DNA of 64,000 nt from Neckera pumila (Eukaryota; Streptophyta; Bryopsida; Hypnales; Neckeraceae): contig OZ018415.1 in the NCBI GenBank assembly GCA_963969595.1, positions 22,945,782 to 23,009,781 on the forward strand. The letters are read 5' to 3'. The position numbers and the translations under genes were made by a program. How positions within the stretch are numbered: the stretch's first letter is position 1; every line of letters begins with the position of its first letter. Below the pieces are notes generated by a model. It was not told the DNA's origin and ran no database searches. It worked only from the letters and a program-made list of their open reading frames with translations. This document shows positions 52,501 to 63,992 of the stretch, piece by piece.

Positions 52501-53429
52501 ATGATTTGAACATTTTTGAACCTTTGCACGAGTAATTTCAACTTCAGAACAGAGTAACACTTAAAACCAACAGAGTAACATTTTAAAAACATAGACATAT
52601 GCCCGTTTCTGAGGTAAAATACCTCGGGGGCAAAAAAGCGAGCCTGAAAATCCAAATCAAACGAAAACCTCCAACAATTGGTGGAAATTGGGATTTCCAA
52701 CGTTTCCAAGTTGCTTCAAGTCCCGTGCTGGTCGTTCTAATAGCTTGGCTGCCTGGTGAATTCTAGCTAGAGCCTGGTTACTCGGTTCTCGGAGCTGGTT
52801 GCTTGAGCTGATTCGAATTATGGCCAGTTCTGATGTAGTTCAAATTGATTTAGTAGTCCAAGTTGAAAAGTTGAATATAGTAAACGTACACCAGGAATGG
52901 CAGTCCGGGACTAGACATAATATATGTCTAAGCCAAATCAAATACGCTTAATTTATAATGCACCAATAAAACTTTAGAATTGAAGGACTCTACAAACCAC
53001 GTATGCACATGTCCATCCGTCTGGAACTCGATCAATTCACTGACTGAGCATCTTGCATGAGCTCTACGTGGATAAACCCAAGGCAGAGAAGATACTCGAG
53101 CAGTCGAGTTTAATTTCCGATTATGTTGTAAAATTTGTCCAAAACTGTATCGACTGAATGACTTGTAATTAAAACCCGTAAAAGCTGTACTACTTCCTGT
53201 ATACCTGAATATTTAACCTGAATTAAAAGTATGAAATGTTTCAGATCGAATCGACGTATATGTGTCTTCATTGTTCACTCTTGCACTGTGAGTGAATAAA
53301 CTTTCTTATCAGGCGAAAATTCATCTGCGAAGCTAGTCTTAAAATGAAGGAACCTCTGATCAAACGGACAGGCCCGAAATTAAATATGTACATAGGAACG
53401 GGTTCGATTCAGCAACAGATATCCAGTCT
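49578..53429. other. Intergenic between SAT and BTB genes, no gene recognised
   Basis: The first 300-400 bases should be the SAT 3' UTR. An isolated Stowaway/mariner-like left end (TA then CTCCCTCTGTCCCCAAATGA) is at 50284-50305 with no right partner found. A poly-C tract is at 52284-52299. Frames near 51266-51530 are open on both strands but have no recognisable domain. Confidence 0.4.
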
Positions 53430-54674
53430 TCAATCCATCTCAGCCTGCATCCCTGTGTCGTCATCAGCTGGCCACTGATCCTTGAACAGCTTCGCCAGTG
53501 ACTGTGAGTTCATATAGGTGTCGTAGTTATCATTCTTGGCCTCATTCTTGAGGAGCTCCATCTGCTGCTGGAAGGGCAAAGTGGGAAACAAAGAAGCCGC
53601 CATTCGATTAAAACTCTCTATTATGTCAAGCTTCTCGAATAGAGGGCGCCAATTCTTCAACAGCGCCACTCGATCTGGTATCCCCAAAAGTAGATTTCCA
53701 ACCACCAGCTCTGTACAGATGGAAAGAATGAGCCCTGAAAACTCCGTGGCAACACAGTAAAATTCCGATACCAAACTTTCCGCGGCATGTGCAAGAATGC
53801 TCGGGTAGTTTTCCAGACGCAGGAAGCACTTGACCCCCACTTCCCCAAGTAACGCCCCCAGTAACGCCTCCAACACGGAACAGACCGCCCTGAGCTTGGG
53901 CACTTGTTGAAAACTCTCCGCATAAGAACTATAATTCATGTGGACATCCTCAATCATGCGCTTCGCCTCTTCGTTAATAATCGTGATTAGGTCCCTCTCA
54001 AAAGTCGAACATTCACTTTGTCGTGCTCGGGCTGCCTTCAGTAATTCCTCCAGTAAAACGCGGGATGAGTTGTTGTCAACAATATGCAGAGAATGCATAC
54101 ACTGCTGAACCAGAAGGCGAATTGAGCTGCAACGATCTTCTTTCCTCTCCACTCGGGCCACTAGCTCCTTGGCGTGACTACGAGGAAATTTAGGTGAAGC
54201 CACATACTGTCGGATCTTCAACTCATCCTCACTGGGCCACTGGACCGATGCCAAGTACTTGCAGATGGATCTCAAAAGCTCCTTAAACTCAATCTGGGTG
54301 GCGACGCGGAGAAGCTGGAGAGCATAGTTCACGTCCTCGAAGCTCTTTTGAAAAGGGGTGTACATCCTTGCAAAGCAGTCGCTGTAGACCGTGATTTCTG
54401 CGCAGACTTCCAATTTGCATTCCAATGGAGTCCTCTTCCGCTTCGAACAGGACGGACTCAAGAAAGCCGCGAAGTATTTGCTGCAGGTGCGCAACCGACT
54501 GGAATGCACCCGCACCTCGGCCAAGGGGGGACGATAATCGGTCTCCTCCTGTGGGAGTCCTGGGAGGACCAAGAAGATGGAAATATCTTGATCTGCATCT
54601 TTTCCACCGCACCACACAAGAGGTGTCTCTAGAAATGGGTCGATCCCTTCTTGCGGCGATTCGATCGCGTCCAT
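53430..54674 (-). CDS. BTB/POZ domain protein, single exon
   Basis: An intronless frame of 414 residues beginning MDAIESPQEG. Residues about 30-150 read as a BTB/POZ fold: the typical core VRVHSSRLRTCSKYFAAFLS (54-73), then EITVYSDCFARMYTP and FEDVNYALQLLRVATQIEF, the helical end of the domain, followed by a long helical C-terminal region (LVARVERKED, LEALLGALLGEVGV, FLPTLPFQQQM-like block). BTB proteins of this plant class usually act as substrate adaptors for CUL3 ubiquitin ligases; the specific target is unknown. It resembles the plant BTB proteins related to At3g05675 and At1g63850, a similarity judged by eye. The start is the first ATG in a frame with gene-like composition. The gene is convergent with the upstream SAT gene. 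Confidence 0.85.
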   Translation of the reverse strand: MDAIESPQEGIDPFLETPLVWCGGKDADQDISIFLVLPGLPQEETDYRPPLAEVRVHSSRLRTCSKYFAAFLSPSCSKRKRTPLECKLEVCAEITVYSDCFARMYTPFQKSFEDVNYALQLLRVATQIEFKELLRSICKYLASVQWPSEDELKIRQYVASPKFPRSHAKELVARVERKEDRCSSIRLLVQQCMHSLHIVDNNSSRVLLEELLKAARARQSECSTFERDLITIINEEAKRMIEDVHMNYSSYAESFQQVPKLRAVCSVLEALLGALLGEVGVKCFLRLENYPSILAHAAESLVSEFYCVATEFSGLILSICTELVVGNLLLGIPDRVALLKNWRPLFEKLDIIESFNRMAASLFPTLPFQQQMELLKNEAKNDNYDTYMNSQSLAKLFKDQWPADDDTGMQAEMD

Positions 54675-57310
54675 CTCGGAAGATCCTGCAGTTTCCCAGA
54701 CACCAACTCACGCGTACACTCAGTTTCCGTAGTGGGTATTAATATTACCAAGTCATGCAAACATTTATTAAGTTCTCTGCGGAAAGTAAAGTAAAATGAC
54801 TGTCATAAGTCATTCAAGTATCTGCAACAAGAGACTACAATCAACTGCAAAAATGCAACTTGTATCTCTTAGTAAGTGCGGAGTCTCAGCTCGACAAGAG
54901 AGGCGATAAATGCAAGCAGAAAAGCTGTAACTATACAATTGAAGGACGCAGCGGCTATGTCTTGAAAGAGAAACGGACCACTTGGTGACAGTAATGGTGA
55001 TGGTGGTGGTGACGGTGAGCTTCTGGCTGAGCTTCCGCTGCAACAACTGGAGGAAGACATGAGTGTTGAGCAAGAGAGACGTCCACAGAGAGGAGATCGA
55101 GGGGATGAGCTCCGAGTTAGAGACACTCTGCAAAGAATCGGAGGACCTGGAACAAAGCAGACAATGAGAGGGAATGGACGTTAGGGTTTTATAGCTGTGG
55201 GAGTGAACATAAAGACTACCGAGGCTCATCTAGATCGACCTTGGAAACGAAGTTGGCCGGTCAACAAGTTAATTGAATCGAACATGAACCCTGCCCCCGA
55301 AGCATACTCGGCATTGCAAGCTGTGGCTGCGGATTCTATTGCTATTGATTTGTTTTGTTGGAGCCGACCAGCCATCTTAGAATATACCCCTTAAAAAAAT
55401 TCAATTCGTTATTAGGTCAATAAATTTGATTCCTGATAATGTTCTGATAGCGGAGATCCTTGAAATGTTCACCATCTTCCAGCTAGTACCTACAAGTGAA
55501 TGACATTTCCAAGATTTTCAACCTCGGTGTACATATATATGTCACAATTTTGGATGCCGGAGTCATGACGCCAATTTTCACGAAATTGACCATCTGCTGT
55601 GAATGACTGGGGTAAAGGGGACTGACTGTGTAGATCGAATGATCAGGTGCATATATCGGCTTCCTCTGTTCATTATTTTGAATTTGTTATGTTCTAGTTG
55701 CTCGCAGACTGCCAAGCAGAATCATGGGATCGGGCTTCTAGTCGGGTGCCAATTTGAAGTTTGTATTCAGCTGCCTGTCCCTTCATCCATCATTCACAGT
55801 AATAATTGCTAACTTTCTTTATTGCAGTCAAATCTGTTTATTTGGCGTGATGCAGAGCACCAAATTTTGTGGCCTTTAAGTTTTAAACATTAAGTAGCTA
55901 GGACTTCTATACTTCTACGTTTCCAGAAGGGCGACTGCAATATAACGGTCATTATTTTCTTAACACTTTGTTCACCAGCCTTCTTTTTGACAAGGCTTGC
56001 GTTTCACACAAATTGTTCATGTATATTTGAGAACCTCCACATTTCTTGAATAGATGTATAGACCTCTGATTGTTTGAAAGGATGTTTAGTGCGAGAAATT
56101 TAGACTGTTTTTTGCTAGTATATGACATTTTCGACTAATGGAGATTACGATTACATTGAAGCCAAACATCGATATCGACTGTCAAGTAATGTCCAAGAAG
56201 ATATGAACTGCACTCATACCATGGGGAATGTGCATACTTTACTACTGACTCCTTGAAAAAATGGATAAACAATTGACACATTGCTATGAAAACCATATTC
56301 TTGGGAAGTTCAGCCAAACGTGTTAGCTGAAAATTGTTATCAGGAACTGAGCCGTCCTTCTCTAACCCTAACTCGGAAAATTTAAACATTCACTACTGTA
56401 AACATAAAACGGAGCTCTTACAAGAAAAGAATGCTTTCAATTCAAATAATATAATTAGCTATGTACTTATCCTTTAGTTGCCTACCCGAACCACACATAT
56501 TGGGTTGTTCTCATCCTTTCAAGTTTCCATGTGTCCAATGCACATGCTATCCAATTAATTTCATCCATTCAATTTTTTTAGCTATACTACGTGATGAACT
56601 ACGTCACAAGGGCAATGGTCGGCTTGGGATACCTAAAAATGCTATCTAAAATATAATGTCAGTCACTGTGTCAAACAACTTCATCTCTTAAATATAATAA
56701 AGTGTGATTTAACAAAATGTGGTTTTAGCTACCTACACTTGTAATGTACCAAGAAAAAAAAATTCACCACAATCAAAGAATTTTAAGAAATTTTTAATGA
56801 AATTTTAGTTGAAAAAGTTAGTTTTCCTATGCACCTAGAATCCTCAAAAACAAGCATTTGGAATATCAAATAATTTTATTTTAATGTCATTTTTGGATGA
56901 GACCTACATTAAATGGTACAATATATAAAATAATTAATTTTATTAATAAAAACTTAATAAATTGTGCACTATGAGGCCTGCAAATCCCAAAATTCAGCAT
57001 TTTTTTTCACATCTATGAAAAGATCCAAAAATTTGATTTTTCTCAAAAAAAAACTCATTAGGAATATACATCTTGATTTTGTTGAGGCGCATGGATTTTT
57101 TGTTTAAATTTTACTTGATAAAAATGACCAAATTAGACAAACTTTAGAGACCTTCAACAAAAATAAAGTAATTAGTATGTCCAAAAAATGATACCCCAAG
57201 CCAACCATTGCCCACAAGTCAAATTGGGTTACTATATTATGACATGTATTTTGGCAACAACAAGGACAACCCAGTCCACGTTGAATCTCATTATTTTCAT
57301 TGCCTTCTAC
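54675..57310. other. Upstream region of the BTB gene and intergenic DNA
   Basis: 54810-55230 is GC-richer, with a GGT/GTG run near 55000, and probably belongs to the BTB promoter or leader. Minus-strand frames there do not agree on one convincing protein. Nothing is recognised in 55230-57310, which becomes AT-rich. Confidence 0.35.
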
Positions 57311-57463
57311 CACAGGGAGAACGGGGAGGCGTTACCCTCCCCAGTATTTAATTTCACAGTGAAGCTTCACCCCCTTGACTTTCCGTTTAAAGAAAGTCAA
57401 GGGGGGTGAAGCTTCACTGGAAATAAACACCGGGGAGGGTAACGCCTCCCCGTTCTTCCTGTG
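57311..57463. mobile_element. Foldback with CACAG ends and TAC duplication
   Basis: Two arms of about 72 bp are almost perfect reverse complements around a loop of about 8 bases (CGTTTAAA near 57387): CACAGGGAGAACGGGGAGGC, GTTACCCTCCCC, GTGAAGCTTCACCCCCTTGA on the left against their complements on the right, ending CTTCCTGTG. It is flanked by TAC on both sides (57308-57310 and 57464-57466). A 3-bp duplication and CACNG ends suggest a CACTA-related MITE. Confidence 0.8.
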
Positions 57464-57525
57464 TACCCTCGCAATTGATCTAAAGACTAATCCATTCTAA
57501 TGATCACAAAGTAGAAATTCACTAG

Positions 57526-58035
57526 CTAACTCATCGCTAAGGCGGTAGTAAAGCAGCGCTGGTGAGTTCGCATCGTGACTGAAGTGGTTCTACAAATGAA
57601 AAAGACCATGATTTTAGAATTCAACACACAGATTCCCTTGCTTCTGAATTTGGTTTCCTCATCAAACACAACATCATCCATGTCTAGATCTCTCATCGCG
57701 CTGGTCTCCTTCGACGATCGCGTTGCTGCTGGTGCAAATGCCGCAATGCTGGAGCAATCTAGCATGTCATCATCCCAGCTAGGCTCCACCTCCTCCGCTA
57801 TTGGTAAGCAAAGCACAAACGCTCCGTGGGTGTCGAACGCCGGCGCCACGTTCAGGTCGCTGCTCAACATAGTCACGCGACACCCTGCACGCGACAGCTG
57901 ATCACAAAACATAGTCACGCAGACACCCTGCACCTCCGACAACTGATCACAAAACAAACTTCCAAACTCCATGATGATATGGTCGATCAAGCGTGGTTGC
58001 AAACCCCAGCTAGCTAAAGAGCGCACACAGTGCAA
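57526..58035 (-). CDS. Hypothetical protein frame, unidentified
   Basis: An open frame of about 169 codons on the minus strand, GC-richer than its surroundings, with no ATG at its upstream edge (the first in-frame ATG is in HIIMEFG). It may be an exon: an AG acceptor-like GCTAGCAG lies near 58051. The peptide has a helical start (RLIDHIIMEFGSLFCDQLS), an in-frame duplicated segment FCDQLS-x-VTM, an acidic middle (EEVEPSWDDDMLD, DLDMDDVVFDEE) and a Cys-containing end. I recognise no family. The adjacent minus-strand frame at 58403-58119, which ends at a possible donor, could be the preceding exon. Confidence 0.3.
   Translation of the reverse strand: MHCVRSLASWGLQPRLIDHIIMEFGSLFCDQLSEVQGVCVTMFCDQLSRAGCRVTMLSSDLNVAPAFDTHGAFVLCLPIAEEVEPSWDDDMLDCSSIAAFAPAATRSSKETSAMRDLDMDDVVFDEETKFRSKGICVLNSKIMVFFICRTTSVTMRTHQRCFTTALAMS
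57866..57952. repeat. Two-copy tandem repeat, 42 and 45 bp
   Basis: AACATAGTCACGC(A)GACACCCTGCAC... occurs at 57866 and 57908, each copy ending CTGATCACAA. Both lengths are multiples of three, so the minus-strand frame across them is kept. Confidence 0.85.
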
Positions 58036-59236
58036 TCCCGTAAGAACCTGCTAGCAAGGTACAAAGTCTTGTGCTCCGATCCCTTCAATACATTCACTCC
58101 CGCTGGCGATCTCAAGCTCTAAAACAAAACAATGGCGAACGCACATATATGGAACCACCTGAAAAGCCCAGCAGACGAAGTGGAAAATGAATCTCTGGCA
58201 CCAAAGCCACGCTCCTTTGTAGAGCCAACATACCGCATCAATTCAGGGCCAACTGCTGGTAAATTACCTTCAAGCCTTGGTTGTGGAAATTTGGAGTTAT
58301 TGAATCCTTGGTAGTTGGTGATATAGCGACCAAGCAAAGATTTTACTTGCGAGGCTCGTTCAGAGATTTTTCCAGGTGGTGGTGGTGGTCGCACCAGATG
58401 CACCCCGGAATTTCACAACAAAAAATGAATGATTCATCACAAACGATTGGTTTATTGCATCCTGATCTATTTCTAACATTGCTATTAATTAATATGATGA
58501 ATGTGGACAGCAAATCCTCAAGGTTCACCAGCAGAGTCATCAAACACGTACAAAAAATGAACGGGCATGATCAGGAAGGATCTAGTTGTTCAAACGCCTC
58601 TTTATCCCTCTCTATTCTGGATTTTACATGACCTTTTGAATCATCTTCAACTTGATTGAATTAACTGAAATTGAGCTCCCATGCTGATAATTCCTGTTTG
58701 CAAAAAATATTCCAATCCTTTTGTGAACTTAGTGGGGGAAATTAAAATCCATTGACTGGGAAGCAACGGTGACCTGAAATCTTCAGTAATCAAAACATGA
58801 CACTCAAGAAGTGATCTTCTGATCATCCGGGCATCCGATTGCAACTTACCTGCTAATACAGTTTCAATTTTCCTTTGGTCCACTGTTTGGGCTCAAACTC
58901 CTCAAAGTTGCAAGACTGGGAGCAATATTTTGATTTGAAGGAGCCAAATAAATTCTACATGCATCTATAAGTTGTTGTCATTCCCCTAAAACACAAACTC
59001 AAGTTGGAAAAAAATTCAAATGCAATCTAGGAAAAAGATTTCAGACATATGTTCGACGTGGACCAATCCAATCCAAAGAGGGATCATTACAAGGAGGGAT
59101 CACAAACCAAATCCAAAGTACACCCTGAATTTCAAACCCTTGGACAACACTGTACAGTACTGTACAACGCAGGTCCTCATTTTTCCACCGCTTCAATCCT
59201 GCGTCCCATCTCTATATATTTCTCACAGGTGAGTGA

Positions 59237-59419
59237 TTACCACCAGGGAAACTGCGGAATAGGAGGAGGCCTTGTGAAGCGTCGGCATAGACAAAGGATC
59301 ACTACAACAATCAGGAGTACTCCTGGAATCCCGACAGCAGGCACCAAAATCTTCACCAACTTGTCCTTCTTCGTCGCCTGCGGTTCAAGAAGTAATTCCA
59401 AGATGGATGCCACATTTAA
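59237..59419 (-). CDS. Isolated exon-like frame with a transmembrane segment
   Basis: The frame after a possible acceptor (AAATAG before 59419) encodes EPQATKKDKLVKILVPAVG, then PGVLLIVVVILCLCRRF and a Pro-rich tail, ending at a stop at 59237, or spliced at CCCTG|GTGGTA. A charged linker, a hydrophobic stretch of about 22 residues and a CRR stop-transfer are the pattern of single-pass plant receptor-like proteins. No kinase motifs were found in the minus-strand frames downstream, so the gene is incomplete, decayed or not a kinase. Confidence 0.35.
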   Translation of the reverse strand, partial: LNVASILELLLEPQATKKDKLVKILVPAVGIPGVLLIVVVILCLCRRFTRPPPIPQFPWW

Positions 59420-59445
59420 CTATTTCTGCACTTTCAATTGAATTC

Positions 59446-59580
59446 TAGACAAAACGTTCAAAAACTCTAGATAATAACATCCGGAGATCTCTAGATGTTC
59501 ATATAGATCTTTAGATGCTTTGTATAGATCTCGAGATGTTTTACACGATCTCCCAATGATTATCTCTTGATGTTTCTTCT
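59446..59580. repeat. Short degenerate tandem AGATCT/AGATG units
   Basis: Units of about 21 bp such as ATAGATCTTTAGATGCTTTG and ATAGATCTCGAGATGTTTTA repeat three to four times with decay. Confidence 0.6.
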
Positions 59581-62500
59581 CCAGATATTAATTCTAGACT
59601 CTTCAAAAGTCCAAAAGTAGTTAAATGTAGTATGATGGTCTGATTTTGCAAATACGAAGTTCTATCAATAACATGAAGCGCTACACATTAGAGAAAAAAT
59701 CAGCCCTTCAAAGGGTTGCTCCATGGACCCCTTTAGTATCCTAAAATTTAGTTTTAAGGGGTTGAAAAAATAATTTTTCCCCTATTTCCGTGCAGCTAAA
59801 ACTGCTGTGACAGTGGCGTAGGAACCAAGATTTTTGAATAAAACAATTTTTTGGATACATCCCAGTTTTTGGGCGCTTATCAAATCCTTTATGAGCTAAA
59901 CCAAACCGTACTTAGGAACTGAATTAGTATTCTGTATACTTCTATATTAAAAATTTTGCAAAGCTAGTTTACATCTTATTGACCCAGTTTGTATCAAGTT
60001 GAACACCAGTACATGTACTTCTATGTTTTAGTCTATATTGTGAAGACAACCATAGACATTGATAAAACTTGTCTCATATCACAAGAATAATCCATTCTAC
60101 ATATCTATCATTTGTCCATATCATGATCATAATAGGCTTACAACAATAGAGCATAATCTCATCATGTATTAGAATATTTTTACAAGCCATGTACATTGTA
60201 AAATTTCTAACACAAGAACTTAGACAAAAAGTTGACATGTTTCAATAACTCATCTAGTCCATCAAAGGGCTAGTATTTAACTCCACCAATATAGCTTGGT
60301 GTACTTTGTAAGTGATTTAAATCACTATCAAATTTTTATAAATTTCAACCATCCATTCCAATTGTATTATGGGTATGTGACTAGTTCACCATACCTTATA
60401 GTCATGTGACAATTCACATAATTGTTGTAAATTAGTGAATTGGAGGGACTACTAATTGAGATTTTGTAATTAGTGACTTACTGCTTTAGGCTAGATTAAT
60501 ATATCCAATGCTTGTAATAATCAAATCATCCATATGTTATGGGAATATTTGCTTATAGGCTACGGGAACCATTTAGTATATTTCATAAATTGTCTATGTG
60601 AAATATCTTGTAAATAGACTATTTGTCTTCCCGAGCGATATCATTTATAATGTAGGAGCTAAAAAAGGGTAAAGACTTTAATCAAAACCATCCCAAGAGA
60701 GCATAAACAGGTCTCTTTGATCCTATAAATGTCTAAAAAAGGGATAATGTAAAATTGAATCTACTATCATGGCATTTTATTTATTCAAAAATAGTTGGGA
60801 TTTATAGAATCCTTCAGCTTTTACTCACTACTTTGCTATTTTGTTTTCTAGTTCTTAGAAATAGAATTTGTGTCTCAAACCAAGTGACTTGAACTTGGAA
60901 TAGGAATCAAGAAAAAAGGTCCTGTACTAGAACATCCCTTTTCAAGGGCATTATTCTATCTATCATTTAATCCTAATACCTCTTATCATGCAGAGGACTG
61001 AGCCTGTACTTTCTAAGCGGATCCATTTTCTTCCTCCCCATTTTTTTGCTTAGGAGTTTCATCACATATCTTAACAAAATTACCTTAAGACACAGAGATG
61101 AACTCAAGTGGATTTATAAGAACTAATAGCAAAACAGTCTGTAAGTTCTTCCCTCAGCATTTCTCATAGCTCTCTAATATTATCCTTGAGACATTATAGC
61201 ACAGCAAGGAGACTATGTTTGCTAAGAGTATTTGCATGTAAGTTTGCAGATCCAACTAAGTGTGTGTTTCCACAGAACAAGCATTTCGCTTTTCAGTTTT
61301 AAGTATATTAGAGCTCCTATATATTATATGGAAAAATAGTAATAAGCTTGTGTATCCATCTGTTAGCATTTGTGTACTAGAACTATTGTACATGTCATGA
61401 AAATAAGTAGTTTGCTAGATGCCTATGAAAATTGTTCCAAAAAGTTGCGGCCCTCACCTGTGCCCGTCCCAATGAACAAAACAAATCAATGTTAAGTTAG
61501 TGAGGTGTACGAGGTGTCTTCAGACTACAACGCATGCTATAGCTTTTACAAGTAACAACAAACATAAACAACTCAACAAACACCCAACCATGAACATGCA
61601 ACCAACAAATGTCAAGTTTTTATAAACCTGACTGCAACTAGCACGTTGCGACGTAGCCATGTCGCCTTCTTTAGCCAGAGATACTCCACAGTGTCAATCT
61701 TGCAAACTCGTATGCAAGTCAACCCGTAAAAAATGCGAAGCTTTGCTATCGGTATTAGCTCAGTCGGTTTTTACCAGTCCTGAAGCAGAGAAGCCACTGT
61801 AGAAACTATGTATGCACAGATCAGTCATTCACGTTGTGTGGGACTAGTGAACCAGCTTTACACGACTGAAAAGGGAAAGATACCAGACAATGCTCCCGAA
61901 TTTCAGAAGTATAAGTTTAGTTGCCTTTGGTAAAGAGAGTGCTCCGTTCATCGTAGTGATGGGTCATCTAGTGTGTCAGAACCGCCTGGTGAACTCGCCG
62001 TCATAATACTTAGTTCACAATTGTCCAGAGCATCAAGGGCTCAGATCCGCCTTAATCACCTAGATTAAGTTCAAGCTGTTAAGCTTCCAAGGTTTTAAAT
62101 CATTGATACGTTATTGTGTACGCATAATCAATTAACTCATCTGAATGAGCTGTTACAGTCACTCTGTAAGCAGAACCTCAAAGCAATCTGTTAGGTAGGT
62201 TTTAGAACCCAAATCCTCATAGATTTCATTTACATTGCTTACTTAATTCTGGCAAGCATATCTTGATATAGGCTTAAGAAATCGACAATTACAAATGAAA
62301 ATAAAGTTGGCATTTTAATAAATGTGACAAAGTATGGTATATTTCCAAGTTAGGAAACTAACACTTGGCTACGAAATCTGGAAAAAATAAAAAAAAATAA
62401 AAAAATAAAAAAATAAAAAAATCTACAAAATCTGATTGCTCCGGCAAGCAGTCATACACTCTAACTACTCACCAAAGGCACTTTTCCAAGTTGACAGGCC
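59581..62500. other. AT-rich intergenic, no gene recognised
   Basis: No domain or bounded element recognised. 62383-62432 is an A-rich TAAAAAA-type simple repeat. 61750-61800 contains a tRNA-like A box only. Confidence 0.4.
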
Positions 62501-62902
62501 ATGCTTGAAATAGCATGGCATGGCAATTTGGAATGGCCCTCCCAAGGATTGATTTTTTTTTCTAATGGTTGGATAGCCAAGATTATACAGGATATTGTTC
62601 TCCCTCCAGTACATATACTCGTCTTTGGAGTGCACTACTTCGGAGCAGAATCAGTCCTTCATGTACTCCCCCTTGCAATTGATAGAGGCATTCCCTATGA
62701 GATTCTCGTAGTCACTTGGTTGATTGCAAGAGACATGTCCTATTCCAAAATTAATTCAATAGATAAGATTGAATTTCATAGCACAAAAATTACTGAATGG
62801 ATGAAAATAGAAAACACGCCAAATAGTACACGGCCTACCTCCCCACAACATGTCGACTCCAAGAAGCTCAAGCATGCCAACGGGATTAATAGTGCCACGT
62901 AG
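62501..62902 (+). CDS. Unidentified frame, 133 codons
   Basis: An ATG-initiated frame with one mildly hydrophobic middle region (VLPPVHILVFGVHYF) and a Lys/Ser/Thr-rich end. Composition is intermediate between coding and intergenic DNA. I recognise no family and it may be chance. Confidence 0.15.
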   Translation: MLEIAWHGNLEWPSQGLIFFSNGWIAKIIQDIVLPPVHILVFGVHYFGAESVLHVLPLAIDRGIPYEILVVTWLIARDMSYSKINSIDKIEFHSTKITEWMKIENTPNSTRPTSPQHVDSKKLKHANGINSAT

Positions 62903-63202
62903 GTCCCGTTCTCATTCAGACAATTCGCCCGTTGGGAAGGGGGCCGGCATCCTTTGGCCGTATCGCCTTGACATTGATGGGCATAAACCAGTAAGGGCAA
63001 TTTTGTAAAATGGCAATATTTTTTTTAAATGGCGTGAAATAGTTCAAAATGGCTAATCTAAATCTATGCCTGTCCTAAATGATTCAAAACGGCCATTCTA
63101 AAATCTATACCTGTCCTAGATGATGAAAATGGCACACTGTAAAAGTGGCACTTGGAATACCGCCACTTTAATGAAATTGCCCATCAATCTTTGGTTGTAA
63201 TA

Positions 63203-63559
63203 TTATCCATCCCCGGACATTGACAAGTGAAGCCCAGTTTCCATGGAGGCCAAAACTGGAAAGGGGTCCAATCTGACTACGGACAACTGGAGGAAATTTT
63301 TTGAGAAATGTTCACCCCGCGTACAAGTTAGGAAAAGACCTCTGGTCAAAGCTCCAATCCATCCAACATTGCATTCGGCTTTTGCAGCGCCAGAAGGGTT
63401 GGAGGTCCAGGCCTGGACCCTCCAGGCGCCCATGGAAACGGGTTCCGAGCCCAAGGAATCGATGGGACTGACACACTCCGCGTACGGTCCACACTTTCCG
63501 AAGGGGGCGCACCGGCTCCAACCACCAGGGGGGCCAAACACCTTCCAGTTCGCCACCAC
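63203..63559 (-). pseudogene. Relic of an S-locus-type (G-type lectin receptor) ectodomain
   Basis: The minus-strand frame reads NWKVFGPPGGWSRCAPFGKC then GPYAEC: the C-x5-C-x5-C spacing and the preceding Trp-Pro-Pro order are the EGF-like signature of S-locus glycoproteins and S-domain receptor kinases (usual form D-Q-C-x5-C-x5-C). It is followed by GSEPVSMGAWRVQAWTS, matching the usual GFEPVSxxxW...W. The expected C-x-C-L before this and the GC-R after it are lost, the next segment drifts out of frame, and no lectin, PAN or kinase region is next to it. This is a decayed fragment rather than a working gene. The transmembrane exon at 59237-59419 on the same strand may belong to the same former gene. 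Confidence 0.5.
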
Positions 63560-63637
63560 CTTCTAATGTTGGTTCAAGGTTTGGTTTGAGGTTACTATTT
63601 GGTTTTGATCATGATCCACTTCAGCGTCGTAACGTTC

Positions 63638-63992
63638 AGAGCATCCCCACTCCAGAGACGGCCAAATGGCACGGCGAGGGAGAATTTGGAGTGTAATTTG
63701 ACCAAGCCCGGCCCATGTGTCCCACGGCAACACGGGTTACGAACACGGGAAACCGGGTTTACACGGCCCCCAAGTGCTACCTCATGAATGCCTACTCGGG
63801 GAAAGAAATTCAATAATGAAAAGGTCTCTCAAAACTTGGGGAATAAATGAAAAAGTCTCTCGAAACTTGAAAATAAAGATAAAATAATTCATATCGAGCC
63901 GCAAGCAAGACTCTTCATTTGGCCGGGTGCTCTTCAAATTTGGCCGTGCCCGGCCATTTTTTGGCCCTCGCCGTGCGTGCCGTGGGGCACTC
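63638..63992. mobile_element. MITE-like element with GAGCATCCCCAC / GTGGGGCACTC ends
   Basis: The left end AGAGCATCCCCACTCCAGAG with CACGGCGAGGG nearby and the right end CCCTCGCCGTGCGTGCCGTG-GGGCACTCAT form an imperfect inverted repeat about 355 bp apart. The interior has further CACGGC/GCCGTG blocks. The ends resemble those at 24936-25320. Confidence 0.45.

Noticed and set aside
54810..55229. Minus-strand frames of 139 and 85 codons upstream of the BTB gene, one ending in a hydrophobic stretch
   Set aside because: They overlap in different frames, have no recognisable domain, lie where the BTB leader is expected, and the shorter one lacks an ATG at its start.
61756..61767. TAGCTCAGTCGG, a perfect tRNA/SINE A box
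   Set aside because: No B box (GGTTCGA) and no cloverleaf follow within 100 bases, so neither a tRNA nor a SINE is supported.
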